Shown in pieces: positions 1 through 8,014 of a stretch of DNA of 64,000 nt. Positions within the stretch are counted from its first letter, which is position 1; each line of letters starts with the position of its first letter. A program made the position numbers and the translations under genes. The DNA comes from DUQU01 sp964481475 (GTDB taxonomy: Bacteria; Bacillota_I; Bacilli_A; Acholeplasmatales; UBA5453): contig CAYZTG010000001.1 in the NCBI GenBank assembly GCA_964481475.1, forward strand, positions 1 to 64,000. Reading direction: 5' to 3'. The notes beneath the pieces were generated by a model. That model ran no database searches. It saw nothing but the letters and a program-made list of their open reading frames with translations, and was not told where the DNA came from.

Positions 1-454
1 GTCTTATAATCATAATCCCACTCCACCCTAAAATTAAATATAAAATAAAGTGAATTTTATTAAACTTATTAAATGTTGCTCCTTTTAAACTTATTCCAAT
101 AATAATTACAGTCCACTGAATAATAATTAAAATTAAGTTTAAAGGATAGTTAATTACAATCAAATAAACAGGTAAATAGGTTCCCCCTATTAATAAATAA
201 ATACTGCTATGATCAAAACGGTGAAAAACAGCTTTTGTTTTTGATTGACTACGAAATGAATGATAAAGAGTACTCATTACATATAAAACTAAGGCACTAA
301 TCCCAAACAAAGTAACACCAACAATGGCAGCTTTAGTTTCCGCTTTTACAATCATCAATACTAAACCTACTAAAGCTAAAATAGCTCCAATACCATGACT
401 AATTGCATTCGCTATCTCTTCACCAAAAGATTGTTTTTTATTATTTTCACTCAT
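1..454 (-). CDS. Hemolysin III (YqfA/PAQR-type) membrane protein, cut by window start
   Basis: About 151 codons of the N-terminal part are visible; the 3' end lies outside the window. I translated it by hand from an ATG at 454, giving a start MSENNKKQSFGEEIANAISH. The residues ISHGIGA near the start and TLYHSF followed by a FHRFDHSSIYLLI stretch are family signatures of hemolysin III/YqfA proteins, which share the seven-helix PAQR fold with conserved Ser/His/Asp residues on the cytosolic side. Several hydrophobic helices follow. The ATG overlaps the trmL stop by 8 nt, so it is the last visible gene of the arsR-ATPase-queG-trmL operon and probably translationally coupled. The hemolysin name is historical; a lipid or metal-related hydrolase role is suspected for the family but is not shown here. 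Confidence 0.8.
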   Translation of the reverse strand, partial: MSENNKKQSFGEEIANAISHGIGAILALVGLVLMIVKAETKAAIVGVTLFGISALVLYVMSTLYHSFRSQSKTKAVFHRFDHSSIYLLIGGTYLPVYLIVINYPLNLILIIIQWTVIIIGISLKGATFNKFNKIHFILYLILGWSGIMIIR

Positions 455-977
455 TATTCTCACCAAAACTATCTAAGTAGTCTCTCCCTTTTAAAGTATC
501 TGGTTCTTCTTTTGATAAACTAGGGAAATCTAGTTGTCTTAAATATTCATAAGCAACTATCGCAACACTATTACTCAAATTAAGCGATCTAATTTGATCA
601 TTATGAGGAATTCGATAAGTTACATCTAAATTTTGGTGTAGCAAACTCCTATCAACACCGGTTGTTTCTTTCCCAAAAATTAAATAAACATCATCTTTTA
701 CATTTCTAAAATCTATCTCACTATAACTCTTTTTCCCATATCGAGAAAAGTAAAAATAGCTCCCTTTATTTTTTAGACTAAACTCATTAAAATTTGGATA
801 AATTGTAAAATTAGCATTTTTAAAATAATCTAAACCACTTCTTTTTAAATACTTATCTTCCAAACTAAAACCCATCGGTTCAATTAAATGTAGTTTGGCA
901 TTAATCCCTACACAAGTTCTGATAATATTACCAGTATTTTGGGGTATTAACGGTTCATACAAAACAATATTTAACAT
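447..977 (-). CDS. trmL: tRNA (cytidine/uridine(34)-2'-O)-methyltransferase TrmL
   Basis: 176 residues, the normal size for TrmL (YibK/CspR), a minimal SPOUT methyltransferase that 2'-O-methylates the wobble nucleotide of tRNA-Leu isoacceptors using S-adenosylmethionine. The N-terminal YEPLIPQNTGNIIRTC, the central IFGKETTG and the C-terminal IRSLNLSNSVAIVAYE are the three conserved SPOUT motifs that form the trefoil knot and SAM pocket. The start overlaps the queG end by 7 nt and the stop (TGA) overlaps the hemolysin III start by 8 nt, so the gene is translated within a tight operon. Nothing looks missing. With queG just upstream, two wobble-position enzymes sit together. Confidence 0.93.
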   Translation of the reverse strand: MLNIVLYEPLIPQNTGNIIRTCVGINAKLHLIEPMGFSLEDKYLKRSGLDYFKNANFTIYPNFNEFSLKNKGSYFYFSRYGKKSYSEIDFRNVKDDVYLIFGKETTGVDRSLLHQNLDVTYRIPHNDQIRSLNLSNSVAIVAYEYLRQLDFPSLSKEEPDTLKGRDYLDSFGENNE

Positions 978-1870
978 AATTCTTCCAACATCCTTAAGAT
1001 TTTTTTAGCATCCTCTTTGTACCAAGCGGGATATCTATCATCAACTAAAGTATTTTTGATAGCATCATTATAACGAGTATTTCTTTGTTTTAAAAGTATT
1101 GTTAAAGCATTTCTTAATAATAACGTTTTCCCTCGCCATGTATAAGCTTGTTTCCCATACTTTATCATAAATTCTTTATTACTTAAATAAAATAAGTCAT
1201 CAATCAAAACATATGTCTCTTCGTTAGTCTTAAATAAATCATGATGATTATTAACTATTCCCTGATTTTTAGGGCAAACTCTTTGGCAAATATCGCAGCC
1301 AAGCAACAAATAGTTTTTCCTAATCTCTTCATCTGTAAAAGATCTCTTCGACTGATTAGCCGCACTTAAACATTTTTTAACATTAAAACCATCACTCAAA
1401 GCATTAACAGGACAAGCTTTAAGACAAACTCTACAATCACCACAAGAATCATTATTTTTAACAATAACTTCTGGGTACTGCTTTTTTGTTACAACTAATC
1501 CAATAAAGAAGTAACTACCAAAGTCTTGATTAATCATTAAATCATTTTTACCCAAATATGCTAAACCAGTTAATTCTAATGCCTTTCTTTCATCTAACGA
1601 ATGATTATCAACATACATTACATATTCTTCAGCTAATAAAGTTTCTTCAATAATCTTCTTAATTACTAAATGATAGTCAATTCCATAAGTATACATACTT
1701 GCAGTAAGCCGATCAGACTTTTGCGGTAGCGAAATATTTGGATAACTAAGACCAACAACAAAAATACTGAAAAAACCATTAAGTAATGGTTCTTCTTGAT
1801 ATTTAGGATATCTACTTGTATTTATTACACCAACAAAATCAAAAGCTTTACAAAGCTTATCATAAATCAT
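971..1870 (-). CDS. queG: Epoxyqueuosine reductase QueG, short form
   Basis: QueG is the cobalamin- and Fe-S-dependent enzyme that reduces epoxyqueuosine to queuosine at tRNA position 34. The protein has the family's GLAYLGKNDLMI stretch followed by GSYFFIG, then two ferredoxin-like cysteine clusters, CGDCRVCLKACP and CDICQRVCP, about 50 residues apart, as expected for two [4Fe-4S] clusters. It is 299 residues, whereas B. subtilis QueG is about 385. What is missing is most of the C-terminal HEAT-like tRNA-binding repeat region; only one repeat-like segment remains after the second cluster. The start ATG overlaps the ATPase stop (TAATG). It is unclear whether the short form keeps normal tRNA affinity. 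Confidence 0.9.
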   Translation of the reverse strand: MIYDKLCKAFDFVGVINTSRYPKYQEEPLLNGFFSIFVVGLSYPNISLPQKSDRLTASMYTYGIDYHLVIKKIIEETLLAEEYVMYVDNHSLDERKALELTGLAYLGKNDLMINQDFGSYFFIGLVVTKKQYPEVIVKNNDSCGDCRVCLKACPVNALSDGFNVKKCLSAANQSKRSFTDEEIRKNYLLLGCDICQRVCPKNQGIVNNHHDLFKTNEETYVLIDDLFYLSNKEFMIKYGKQAYTWRGKTLLLRNALTILLKQRNTRYNDAIKNTLVDDRYPAWYKEDAKKILRMLEELC

Positions 1871-3807
1871 TACAACCCTCTTTTAGAAAGTAACCTCAAC
1901 CCACTAATAACAACTACCATTGTACTTCCTTCATGGATTACAACAGCGAGAGGCATTTCCATTAAACCAAAAGTATTCATTACTAGTAAAAAAACAATAA
2001 CAACCAAAGCAAAGAAAATATTTTGTAAAACAACTCTTCTTAATTTTTTACTAACTTTATGAACTAATGTCAATTTTTCTAAATCATTTTTAACTAAGAC
2101 GCCATCACTAACTTCAATCGCGATATCAGTACCATCACCCATTGAAATACCAACATCTGCACTCTTTAAAGCTGCTGCATCATTAATACCATCACCAACC
2201 ATCATTACTTGCGCATTAGTTTCTTGAATCTTATTAATAATTTTATATTTTTCTTCGGGTAAAACACCAGCATAATATTGATCAATCCCTACCTCTTTTG
2301 AAACTAAATGAGCAGCTTTTTCACTATCACCAGTAATTAACACCGTTTTAACATTATTATGTTTAAAGTAACTAACCATTTCTTTAGCTTTTTCATTGAT
2401 TTTATCCCTAAAAGAAATTAGACCTTTAACTTCCTCATTTTCTTTAAAGTAAACAACTGTATAACCCTTTAAAGATGATTTTTCAATTTCTTCTTTCAAA
2501 CAATCACTTAATTTATCTGAATTAGGCTTAACTAAGGAATATTCTTTATTCTTATAAGAAGTTTCTAGCCCCGTTCCAATCACATTTTCAACTTCCAAAT
2601 CAATCGCACTTTCATTTGGAAAATATTGCATTACAGCTTTTGCAAGTGGATGATTAGCTCGGTATTCAAGTGAATAAATCATTTGATTAAAAAAGCTTTT
2701 TTCATCTTCTGTAACTTGGCTATTATAAACTAAACTAACTACTTCTGGCTTACCAATGGTAAGAGTTCCTGTCTTATCAAAAGCAACAACATCAATGTAA
2801 CTAACTTTACTTAAAGCATCACCACTTTTAAACAAAATTCCTGATTTAGCTAAATTAGAAAGAGCTGATAATGTCGCAGGGATATCAGTCACCGCAAGAG
2901 CACACGGTGAAGCACCAATTAATAACACCATTGTTCGGTAAAAACTAATCTCATGACCCCAATTAAAAAGATATAAACCTAATAAATAAAAGAGCGGTGC
3001 GACTACTAAAACTATCGTTACATAAATTGGTTCAATCTTTTTAATTAGTAACGCTGTTTTTGTATAACTAGTTTTAGTTTCTTTAACCATCTCGACCATT
3101 TTCGCCAAAATAGTTTCGCTATTTTCTTTGTTTATTCTAACTATTAAAGTACCATCATGATTAATTGTACCCCCAAAAACATCCATCCCTACACTCTTTA
3201 AAACAGGAATCGCTTCTCCGGTAATTATTGATTCATCAATTTCACCTTTACCATCAATAATAACTCCATCTCTTGGAATTACATCACCTGGCAAAACTTT
3301 AATTAAATCATTAACCTTTAATTCATCACTCGAAACAGTTTTAACTTTATCATCGCTAGTAATTAATCTAGCACTTGGAGGTGTTAAAGCAAGTAATTTT
3401 TCAATATTAGCACTACTTCTATTACTAATAAAATCTTCTAAAAAATGTGCTCCAGCAAAAATTATTATTAGAATAACACCCTCATGGAACTGACCAATAA
3501 TAAACGCTCCAATGGTAGCTAACAACATTAAAAGATGAATGTTTGGCTTAAATCTTTTTTGGCTAAAACTTTCTTTAATCGTATGTAAAAGCGCATCATA
3601 AATTACGTGAATTCCCATTAAACTAATTACTAATAAATAAACAGGTACTAGTAAATATAGTTCATTAAAATTTAAAACAATAATATTGAGGGGATCTATT
3701 AATAAACTTATTAAATAAATTCCAAACCCACCTAAATATAAAGCAAAATAAAACATATCATGTGAATGTTCATCCTTAACCTTATTTTCTAAATGTTTAT
3801 TTCCCAT
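1870..3807 (-). CDS. P1B-4-type metal-exporting P-type ATPase (Fe2+/Co2+-type)
   Basis: A heavy-metal P-type ATPase of 645 residues from the ATG at 3807. A GTG four codons upstream is possible, but the ATG has GAGG six bases before it. Seen in order: membrane helices, the actuator TGE (about residue 196), a membrane SPC motif (about 300), the phosphorylation site DKTGT (Asp about 344), GDGINDAA, and a final helix with HEGST. SPC in helix 6 together with HEGST in helix 8 is the signature of the P1B-4 subgroup (CoaT, CtpD, PfeT/FrvA), which exports Fe2+, Co2+ or related ions. It is not the CPC signature of Zn/Cd/Cu pumps. There is no N-terminal metal-binding domain, only a short His-containing tail, also typical of P1B-4. 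It overlaps the repressor gene by 11 nt. Confidence 0.9.
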   Translation of the reverse strand: MGNKHLENKVKDEHSHDMFYFALYLGGFGIYLISLLIDPLNIIVLNFNELYLLVPVYLLVISLMGIHVIYDALLHTIKESFSQKRFKPNIHLLMLLATIGAFIIGQFHEGVILIIIFAGAHFLEDFISNRSSANIEKLLALTPPSARLITSDDKVKTVSSDELKVNDLIKVLPGDVIPRDGVIIDGKGEIDESIITGEAIPVLKSVGMDVFGGTINHDGTLIVRINKENSETILAKMVEMVKETKTSYTKTALLIKKIEPIYVTIVLVVAPLFYLLGLYLFNWGHEISFYRTMVLLIGASPCALAVTDIPATLSALSNLAKSGILFKSGDALSKVSYIDVVAFDKTGTLTIGKPEVVSLVYNSQVTEDEKSFFNQMIYSLEYRANHPLAKAVMQYFPNESAIDLEVENVIGTGLETSYKNKEYSLVKPNSDKLSDCLKEEIEKSSLKGYTVVYFKENEEVKGLISFRDKINEKAKEMVSYFKHNNVKTVLITGDSEKAAHLVSKEVGIDQYYAGVLPEEKYKIINKIQETNAQVMMVGDGINDAAALKSADVGISMGDGTDIAIEVSDGVLVKNDLEKLTLVHKVSKKLRRVVLQNIFFALVVIVFLLVMNTFGLMEMPLAVVIHEGSTMVVVISGLRLLSKRGL

Positions 3808-4111
3808 CTTTTTCCTCACATTCCGCTTCCAAAGCGTGTTCTATTGCTTGATTAAATATTTCATAAACGTGGTCATCTTTTAAACTATAATAAACAAACT
3901 TACCTCTTCGGTTTGCTCTAACTAAACACGCATCTCTTAAAGTCTTTAATTGGTGGCTAATCGCACTTTGACTCATTTTTAGCTTTTCAACAATCTCACT
4001 AACAGTTAACGCTTCTTCTTTTAATAGTGATAAAATATCAATTCTTGTTGGATCACTAATTGCTTTAAATAAATTGCTAACTTTCTCTTTATCTTTATTG
4101 CTTAACAACAT
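3797..4111 (-). CDS. ArsR/SmtB-family metal sensor repressor, CzrA-like alpha5 site
   Basis: A 104-residue winged-helix repressor starting at the ATG at 4111, which has AAGGAG seven bases upstream; an upstream GTG is less likely. The recognition helix segment MSQSAISHQLKTLRDA and the wing GKFVYYSL are typical of ArsR/SmtB. The last helix carries Asp79-x-His81 and His92 in the spacing of the CzrA alpha5 metal site (D-x-H...H-x2-H). The final His of that site is replaced by Glu95. There is no CxC motif in alpha3, so a CadC/ArsR-type thiol site is unlikely. It is the first gene of the metal operon and presumably represses it until metal binds. The His-to-Glu change, next to a P1B-4 pump, suggests sensing of Fe/Co/Mn-like ions rather than Zn; this is inference. 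Confidence 0.9.
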   Translation of the reverse strand: MLLSNKDKEKVSNLFKAISDPTRIDILSLLKEEALTVSEIVEKLKMSQSAISHQLKTLRDACLVRANRRGKFVYYSLKDDHVYEIFNQAIEHALEAECEEKDGK

Positions 4112-4124
4112 ATGCACACTCCTT

Positions 4125-4151
4125 CATATGAACAACCACTCATGTATTATA
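4125..4151 (-). promoter_or_regulatory. Promoter -10 and candidate ArsR operator of metal operon
   Basis: On the minus strand an extended -10 (TGTTATAAT, hexamer at 4146-4151) is followed at once by an imperfect inverted repeat, ATGAG-N6-TTCAT, within 4125-4144. This lies between the -10 and the Shine-Dalgarno AAGGAG. No good -35 is visible. ArsR/SmtB repressors bind AT-rich repeats of the form ATGAA...TTCAT over or just after the promoter, so this is the natural operator. Confidence 0.55.
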
Positions 4152-4221
4152 ACATAGAAAAACAATTAAATAAATACTTTTTTGAGCCACTTTATAAAAC
4201 TTCTAATTATAACCTTATTTA

Positions 4222-4249
4222 TAAAAAAGCGAGAACTAATTCTCGCTTT
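4222..4249 (-). terminator. Intrinsic terminator after pncB
   Basis: GCGAGAA / TTCTCGC stem of 7 bp with a 4-base loop (4229-4246), followed on the minus strand by a T run. The pncB stop codon lies in the loop. Three A residues precede the other arm, so weak function in the opposite direction is possible. Confidence 0.85.
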
Positions 4250-5675
4250 CATTTGTATATTTAGTTAATAACTCATTTCTTAAATCCCATAAAGGTTTTG
4301 ATAAATCGACATAATATTTATGAGCAAACTCAAACCGTTTTATTTCATCCCATAAAGTTGCCATTTCCTCTTTATGAAACTTTCTTATTTCCTCTAATGT
4401 TGGTTCTTTATAAACTAATTTACCTTTTTCAAAGATTGGTTCTAATAAATTCCTCACTGTAAAGTCTTTAATAATCTTGTTTTTCCAAGGATGCGTTGGA
4501 TCAAACAAATGATATGGTTTTGTTGGGTCAATCACCTCATCGTGTAAAGTTATTAAATCGGCAATTGCCTTATTATTTGTATCGTAAAAACGGTAAAGAC
4601 CCTTTCTTCCTGGTAAAGTAGTTTTTGTAACATTATCACTTAACTTCATTTTTGGAAGCCAGTCTCCATTACTTTTTAAAGCAGAAAGTTTATATACTCC
4701 CCCAAAAACTGAATCACTTTTTGATGTAATGAGTCGTTCACCTACCCCAAAAGTATCAATTTCGGCTTCTTGTCTAACTAATTCTTGAATAATATACTCA
4801 TCCAATGAATTTGAAGCGGTAATTTTAACATCTTCCAATCCAGCATCATCAAACATCTTTCTAATTTCTTTAGATAAATATGATAAATCCCCTGAATCAA
4901 TTCTTACACCTTTTAAGCGATGCCCATTGGGGATTAAATACTCATTAGCAACTTTAATTGCATTAGGAACACCAGACTTTAAGGTTGAATAAGTATCAAC
5001 TAATAATAAAGTGTTTTCAGGATAAGTTTTCGCATAAGCTAAAAAGGCATCATATTCAGTCGGAAAAGACTGAACATAACTATGAGCCATCGTTCCCATA
5101 GCCGGAATATTAAAGCGTTTTTCTGTAAAAGTATTGGCACTCCCAATTACACCAGCAATATAAGCAGCGCGCGCCCCATAATTAGCACCATCATAGCCTT
5201 GGGCTCTTCTTGAGCCAAACTCAATTACTTCTTTTCCTTTGGCAGCATAGACTATTCTCGCTGTTTTTGTCGCAATTAAACTTTGATGATTAATTGTTAA
5301 TAAAAGCATCGTTTCCATTATTTGACACTCAATAATTGGCGCAACAACAGTTAAAACTGGTTCACTAGGAAAAATTGGCGTTCCCTCTTTAACGGCGTAT
5401 AACGACCCACTAAACTTAAAAGTTTTTAAATACTTTAAAAATCCCTCATCAAAAATATTTTTCGTTCTTAAGAAATTAATATCATCATCACTAAACTCTA
5501 ACTCATGAATATATTGAATAACTTGTTCCAAACCAGCCATAACAGCATAACCACCATTATCAGGAATCTTTCTAAAAAACAAATCAAAAGATGCTAGTTC
5601 ATTTTTCCCTTGCACAAAATAACTATTTGCCATCGTTAATTCATAAAAATCAATCAACATTGTTAAGTTTCTCAT
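4236..5675 (-). CDS. pncB: Nicotinate phosphoribosyltransferase
   Basis: A 479-residue NAPRTase, which condenses nicotinate with PRPP to nicotinate mononucleotide in the Preiss-Handler NAD salvage pathway. Visible signatures are the N-terminal LIDFYELTMANSY, the EFGSRRAQG stretch, GTMAHSYVQSFP containing the phosphorylatable His, and RIDSGDL in the phosphate-binding part of the barrel. The start used is the ATG at 5675, with AAGGGGGC eight bases upstream; a TTG one codon earlier is in frame but badly spaced. It is a single gene with its own -10 (5693-5698) and terminator. The next pathway enzyme, nadD, is missing from its usual place after yqeH in this window. Confidence 0.95.
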   Translation of the reverse strand: MRNLTMLIDFYELTMANSYFVQGKNELASFDLFFRKIPDNGGYAVMAGLEQVIQYIHELEFSDDDINFLRTKNIFDEGFLKYLKTFKFSGSLYAVKEGTPIFPSEPVLTVVAPIIECQIMETMLLLTINHQSLIATKTARIVYAAKGKEVIEFGSRRAQGYDGANYGARAAYIAGVIGSANTFTEKRFNIPAMGTMAHSYVQSFPTEYDAFLAYAKTYPENTLLLVDTYSTLKSGVPNAIKVANEYLIPNGHRLKGVRIDSGDLSYLSKEIRKMFDDAGLEDVKITASNSLDEYIIQELVRQEAEIDTFGVGERLITSKSDSVFGGVYKLSALKSNGDWLPKMKLSDNVTKTTLPGRKGLYRFYDTNNKAIADLITLHDEVIDPTKPYHLFDPTHPWKNKIIKDFTVRNLLEPIFEKGKLVYKEPTLEEIRKFHKEEMATLWDEIKRFEFAHKYYVDLSKPLWDLRNELLTKYTNESEN

Positions 5676-5692
5676 CAAATCGCCCCCTTTTA

Positions 5693-5698
5693 ATTATA
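5693..5698 (-). promoter_or_regulatory. Candidate -10 of pncB
   Basis: TATAAT on the minus strand, 17 bases before the pncB ATG and directly before the AAGGGGGC ribosome-binding site. The -35 would fall inside the preceding terminator's T run and is not recognisable. Confidence 0.4.
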
Positions 5699-5702
5699 GC
5701 AT

Positions 5703-5726
5703 AAAAAAAGAACATAATAGTTCTTT
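5703..5726 (-). terminator. Intrinsic terminator after the FrnE-like gene
   Basis: AAAGAAC / GTTCTTT stem of 7 bp with a 6-base loop (5707-5726), followed on the minus strand by a run of T. It starts at the stop codon of the FrnE-like gene. Confidence 0.75.
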
Positions 5727-6399
5727 ACTTACACTGATCACCTTCACAAAAATCGAAGATAACTTGTTTTTTTGATTCTTCATAAAAAGAAGCTAACATC
5801 TCACTAAAAGCTCCCACTGGATGAGCCCCTGGTAAATAAAACTTTTTATCTACTACAAAAGCAGGTACCCCTTTAAGTTTTAAAGCTTCTAACTCTTCTG
5901 TATTATCATATATTTCTTCTAAAAACATATCTGTTTGATAAACAGCTCTGACATCTTCTTTATTCAAACCAACAAAAGAACCAATTTCAGCTAAAACCTC
6001 AAGATTAGAAATATCTAAACCATCTTCAAAATAAGCCTTAAAGACGTGATCAATAAATATTGATTGTAGATCAAAATCAGTAATCATGTGCATCACTTGA
6101 TGAGCTTTTTGGGAACTAGTTACGACAATATTATCAAAATCTAAATTAAAGTTAGCAAACTTTTCTTTTAAGAGATAATGCATCTTTTTTGCATCCTCAT
6201 AACTGATATCTCGGTGTTTAGCTAAAGTATAATGAACATCTTCTACTAGTGTCTCTTTAATATAAGGAGTAACACAAAAACTTTTAAACTTTAAGACTAC
6301 CTCTTCTTTATTTTTAAAACTATTTAATGCCTCTTCAAAATGTTTTTTACCAACATAAGAAAAGGGACAAACAAAATCAAACCATATCTCAATTTGCAT
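5725..6399 (-). CDS. FrnE/DsbA-family thioredoxin-fold oxidoreductase with CPFS site
   Basis: 224 residues of the FrnE-like DsbA branch (thioredoxin fold with an inserted helical domain). The N-terminal strand FDFVCPFSYVG holds the active-site position, but the second Cys of the usual CxxC is Ser (Cys11-Pro-Phe-Ser14). The cis-Pro region GVPAFVVDKKFYLPGAHP is present. The C-terminus ends in CEGDQC, a CX4C pair like the second redox motif described in Deinococcus FrnE. A normal dithiol exchange at the first site is therefore not possible. It could act as a monothiol or glutathione-transferase-like enzyme, or use the C-terminal pair. There is no signal peptide, so it should be cytosolic. It has its own promoter and terminator and lies divergent from cls. 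Confidence 0.85.
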   Translation of the reverse strand: MQIEIWFDFVCPFSYVGKKHFEEALNSFKNKEEVVLKFKSFCVTPYIKETLVEDVHYTLAKHRDISYEDAKKMHYLLKEKFANFNLDFDNIVVTSSQKAHQVMHMITDFDLQSIFIDHVFKAYFEDGLDISNLEVLAEIGSFVGLNKEDVRAVYQTDMFLEEIYDNTEELEALKLKGVPAFVVDKKFYLPGAHPVGAFSEMLASFYEESKKQVIFDFCEGDQCK

Positions 6400-6418
6400 A
6401 TTATATCACCTATTTAGT

Positions 6419-6447
6419 ATTATAAAGTTTTTTAAGAAGAGACTCAA
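6419..6447 (-). promoter_or_regulatory. Promoter of the FrnE-like gene
   Basis: On the minus strand TTGAGT (6442-6447), 17 bases, then TATAAT (6419-6424), followed by AGGTGAT before the ATG at 6399. Confidence 0.65.
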
Positions 6448-6475
6448 AAGATATGCGTTTTTGTCTAACTTATTG

Positions 6476-6481
6476 TATAAT
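6476..6481 (+). promoter_or_regulatory. -10 box of cls with very short leader
   Basis: TATAAT ends only 15 bases before the GTG start, so the transcript leader would be about 8-10 nt and hold little more than GGTGAT. No convincing -35 is present. The same arrangement recurs before the genes at 13826 and 48486. Confidence 0.55.
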
Positions 6482-6496
6482 TAACTTGGTGATACT

Positions 6497-8014
6497 GTGA
6501 AAAAGATTTTAAAATTTTTAACTAACAAAGTAACAATCATTGGTCTCCTTACTTTAATGCAATTAATCTTTTTTGTTTTAATTGTAAGATTTTTAGCTGA
6601 CAAATATAATTATTTCTTATTTGTTAACTATGGTTTAAGTTTTATAATGGTAATATTTGTTTTAAAAAGTGATGAACTACCAATTTATAAAATGAGCTGG
6701 GTAATTCCGATCTTAATTGCTCCTATTTTTGGAGGTCTCTTTTATTTAACCTTTAAACCAATTAGTTCACGCCGTAATATTAAAGGAAAATCATTAAAAA
6801 CTGATAAAATTAGAAAAGACTCTTTAAAAGAATTTATGAAAGAATCACCTAATCTACCACCTAGATTCCAAAAACAAATCAACTTTTTAGAACGAGAAGG
6901 CTGGCCCTATTTTGCAAATACTTATTTAGAGTTTTTGCCTTCAGGAGAATCAAAACTTACAAAAGTTATTGAAGTTTTAAAAACTGCTAAACATTCTATT
7001 TTACTCCATTATTTTATTTTAGAAGAAGTCGGCCAAGTTTGGGAAACTATTTTACCTATTTTGCTTGATAAAGTAAACCAAGGCTTAGATATCCGACTAT
7101 TGTATGACGATTTTGGTACTTCTACACGAGTAAAAGCGAACTTTTGCAGTCGGATGAATGCCCTTGGAATTAAAACAACCATTTTCAATCCCTTAAAGTT
7201 ACGATTTAGAGTTTCTCTAAATTACCGTGACCACCGTAAAATGATTATCGTTGATAATAATGAAGCTTTTACTGGGGGCATAAACATTGCTGATGAGTAT
7301 GCCAATATTAAAAAACGTTATGGCCACTGGCATGATGCCGGAATTTACTTAAAAGGCGATGCAGTTGTCTCAATGACTGCTTCCTTCATTGAAGCTTGGA
7401 ACTTATATAGTGATGATAAAATCGCTCTTCCTGATTACCCACCCTCAATAAAGGAAGAACATGATGGTTATGTCGTGCCTTACCATGACTCCCCATTTTT
7501 AAAAAATTATACAACTAAAAATCTCTTTACCCACATGCTTTATAGTGCGAAAGATGAAATCTATATTACTACTCCGTATTTTATAGTTGACCCTGAAATT
7601 ATTAATACAATTAAGAACCAAGCCTTAAGTGGTGTTAAAATAAATATTATTATTCCCAAAATACCTGATAAAAAATTAGTTTATCTCGTAACTAAATATT
7701 ATTTAAGAGAATTATCAACAATCGAAAATGTCTATATTTATGAATATACACCCGGATTTATCCATTCTAAAATAATGTATATCGATGACACCTTAGCTAC
7801 GATTGGGACAGTAAACTTTGATTTTAGAAGCTTTTACCTTCACTTTGAAAACACTATATGGTTTTATGGAAGTAATTCATTAATTGATATTAAAGACTTT
7901 TTAAGATCGACAATCGAAAAATCTAAACGGCTTACTTATAAAGACTTAGATGACAAAAATATCTTCTACCGTATTTTAAGATCTCTTTTAGTCGGTGTCA
8001 GCCATTTACTTTGA
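6497..8014 (+). CDS. cls: Cardiolipin synthase (phospholipase D family)
   Basis: 505 residues. Two N-terminal membrane helices are followed by two phospholipase D domains, each with an HKD motif: HRKMIIVD followed by GGINIAD, and HSKIMYID followed by GTVNFD. This is the bacterial cardiolipin synthase layout, which joins two phosphatidylglycerol molecules into cardiolipin and glycerol at the membrane. The start is GTG at 6497 with GGTGAT four bases before it. It is a single plus-strand gene in a window that is otherwise almost all minus. Its stop (TGA) overlaps the convergent gene at 8006 by 9 nt. pgsA at 50145 supplies the precursor pathway. Confidence 0.95.
   Translation: MKKILKFLTNKVTIIGLLTLMQLIFFVLIVRFLADKYNYFLFVNYGLSFIMVIFVLKSDELPIYKMSWVIPILIAPIFGGLFYLTFKPISSRRNIKGKSLKTDKIRKDSLKEFMKESPNLPPRFQKQINFLEREGWPYFANTYLEFLPSGESKLTKVIEVLKTAKHSILLHYFILEEVGQVWETILPILLDKVNQGLDIRLLYDDFGTSTRVKANFCSRMNALGIKTTIFNPLKLRFRVSLNYRDHRKMIIVDNNEAFTGGINIADEYANIKKRYGHWHDAGIYLKGDAVVSMTASFIEAWNLYSDDKIALPDYPPSIKEEHDGYVVPYHDSPFLKNYTTKNLFTHMLYSAKDEIYITTPYFIVDPEIINTIKNQALSGVKINIIIPKIPDKKLVYLVTKYYLRELSTIENVYIYEYTPGFIHSKIMYIDDTLATIGTVNFDFRSFYLHFENTIWFYGSNSLIDIKDFLRSTIEKSKRLTYKDLDDKNIFYRILRSLLVGVSHLL

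Noticed and set aside
1796..2062. Plus-strand open frame opposite queG/ATPase
   Set aside because: Low-complexity translation antisense to two well-supported genes.
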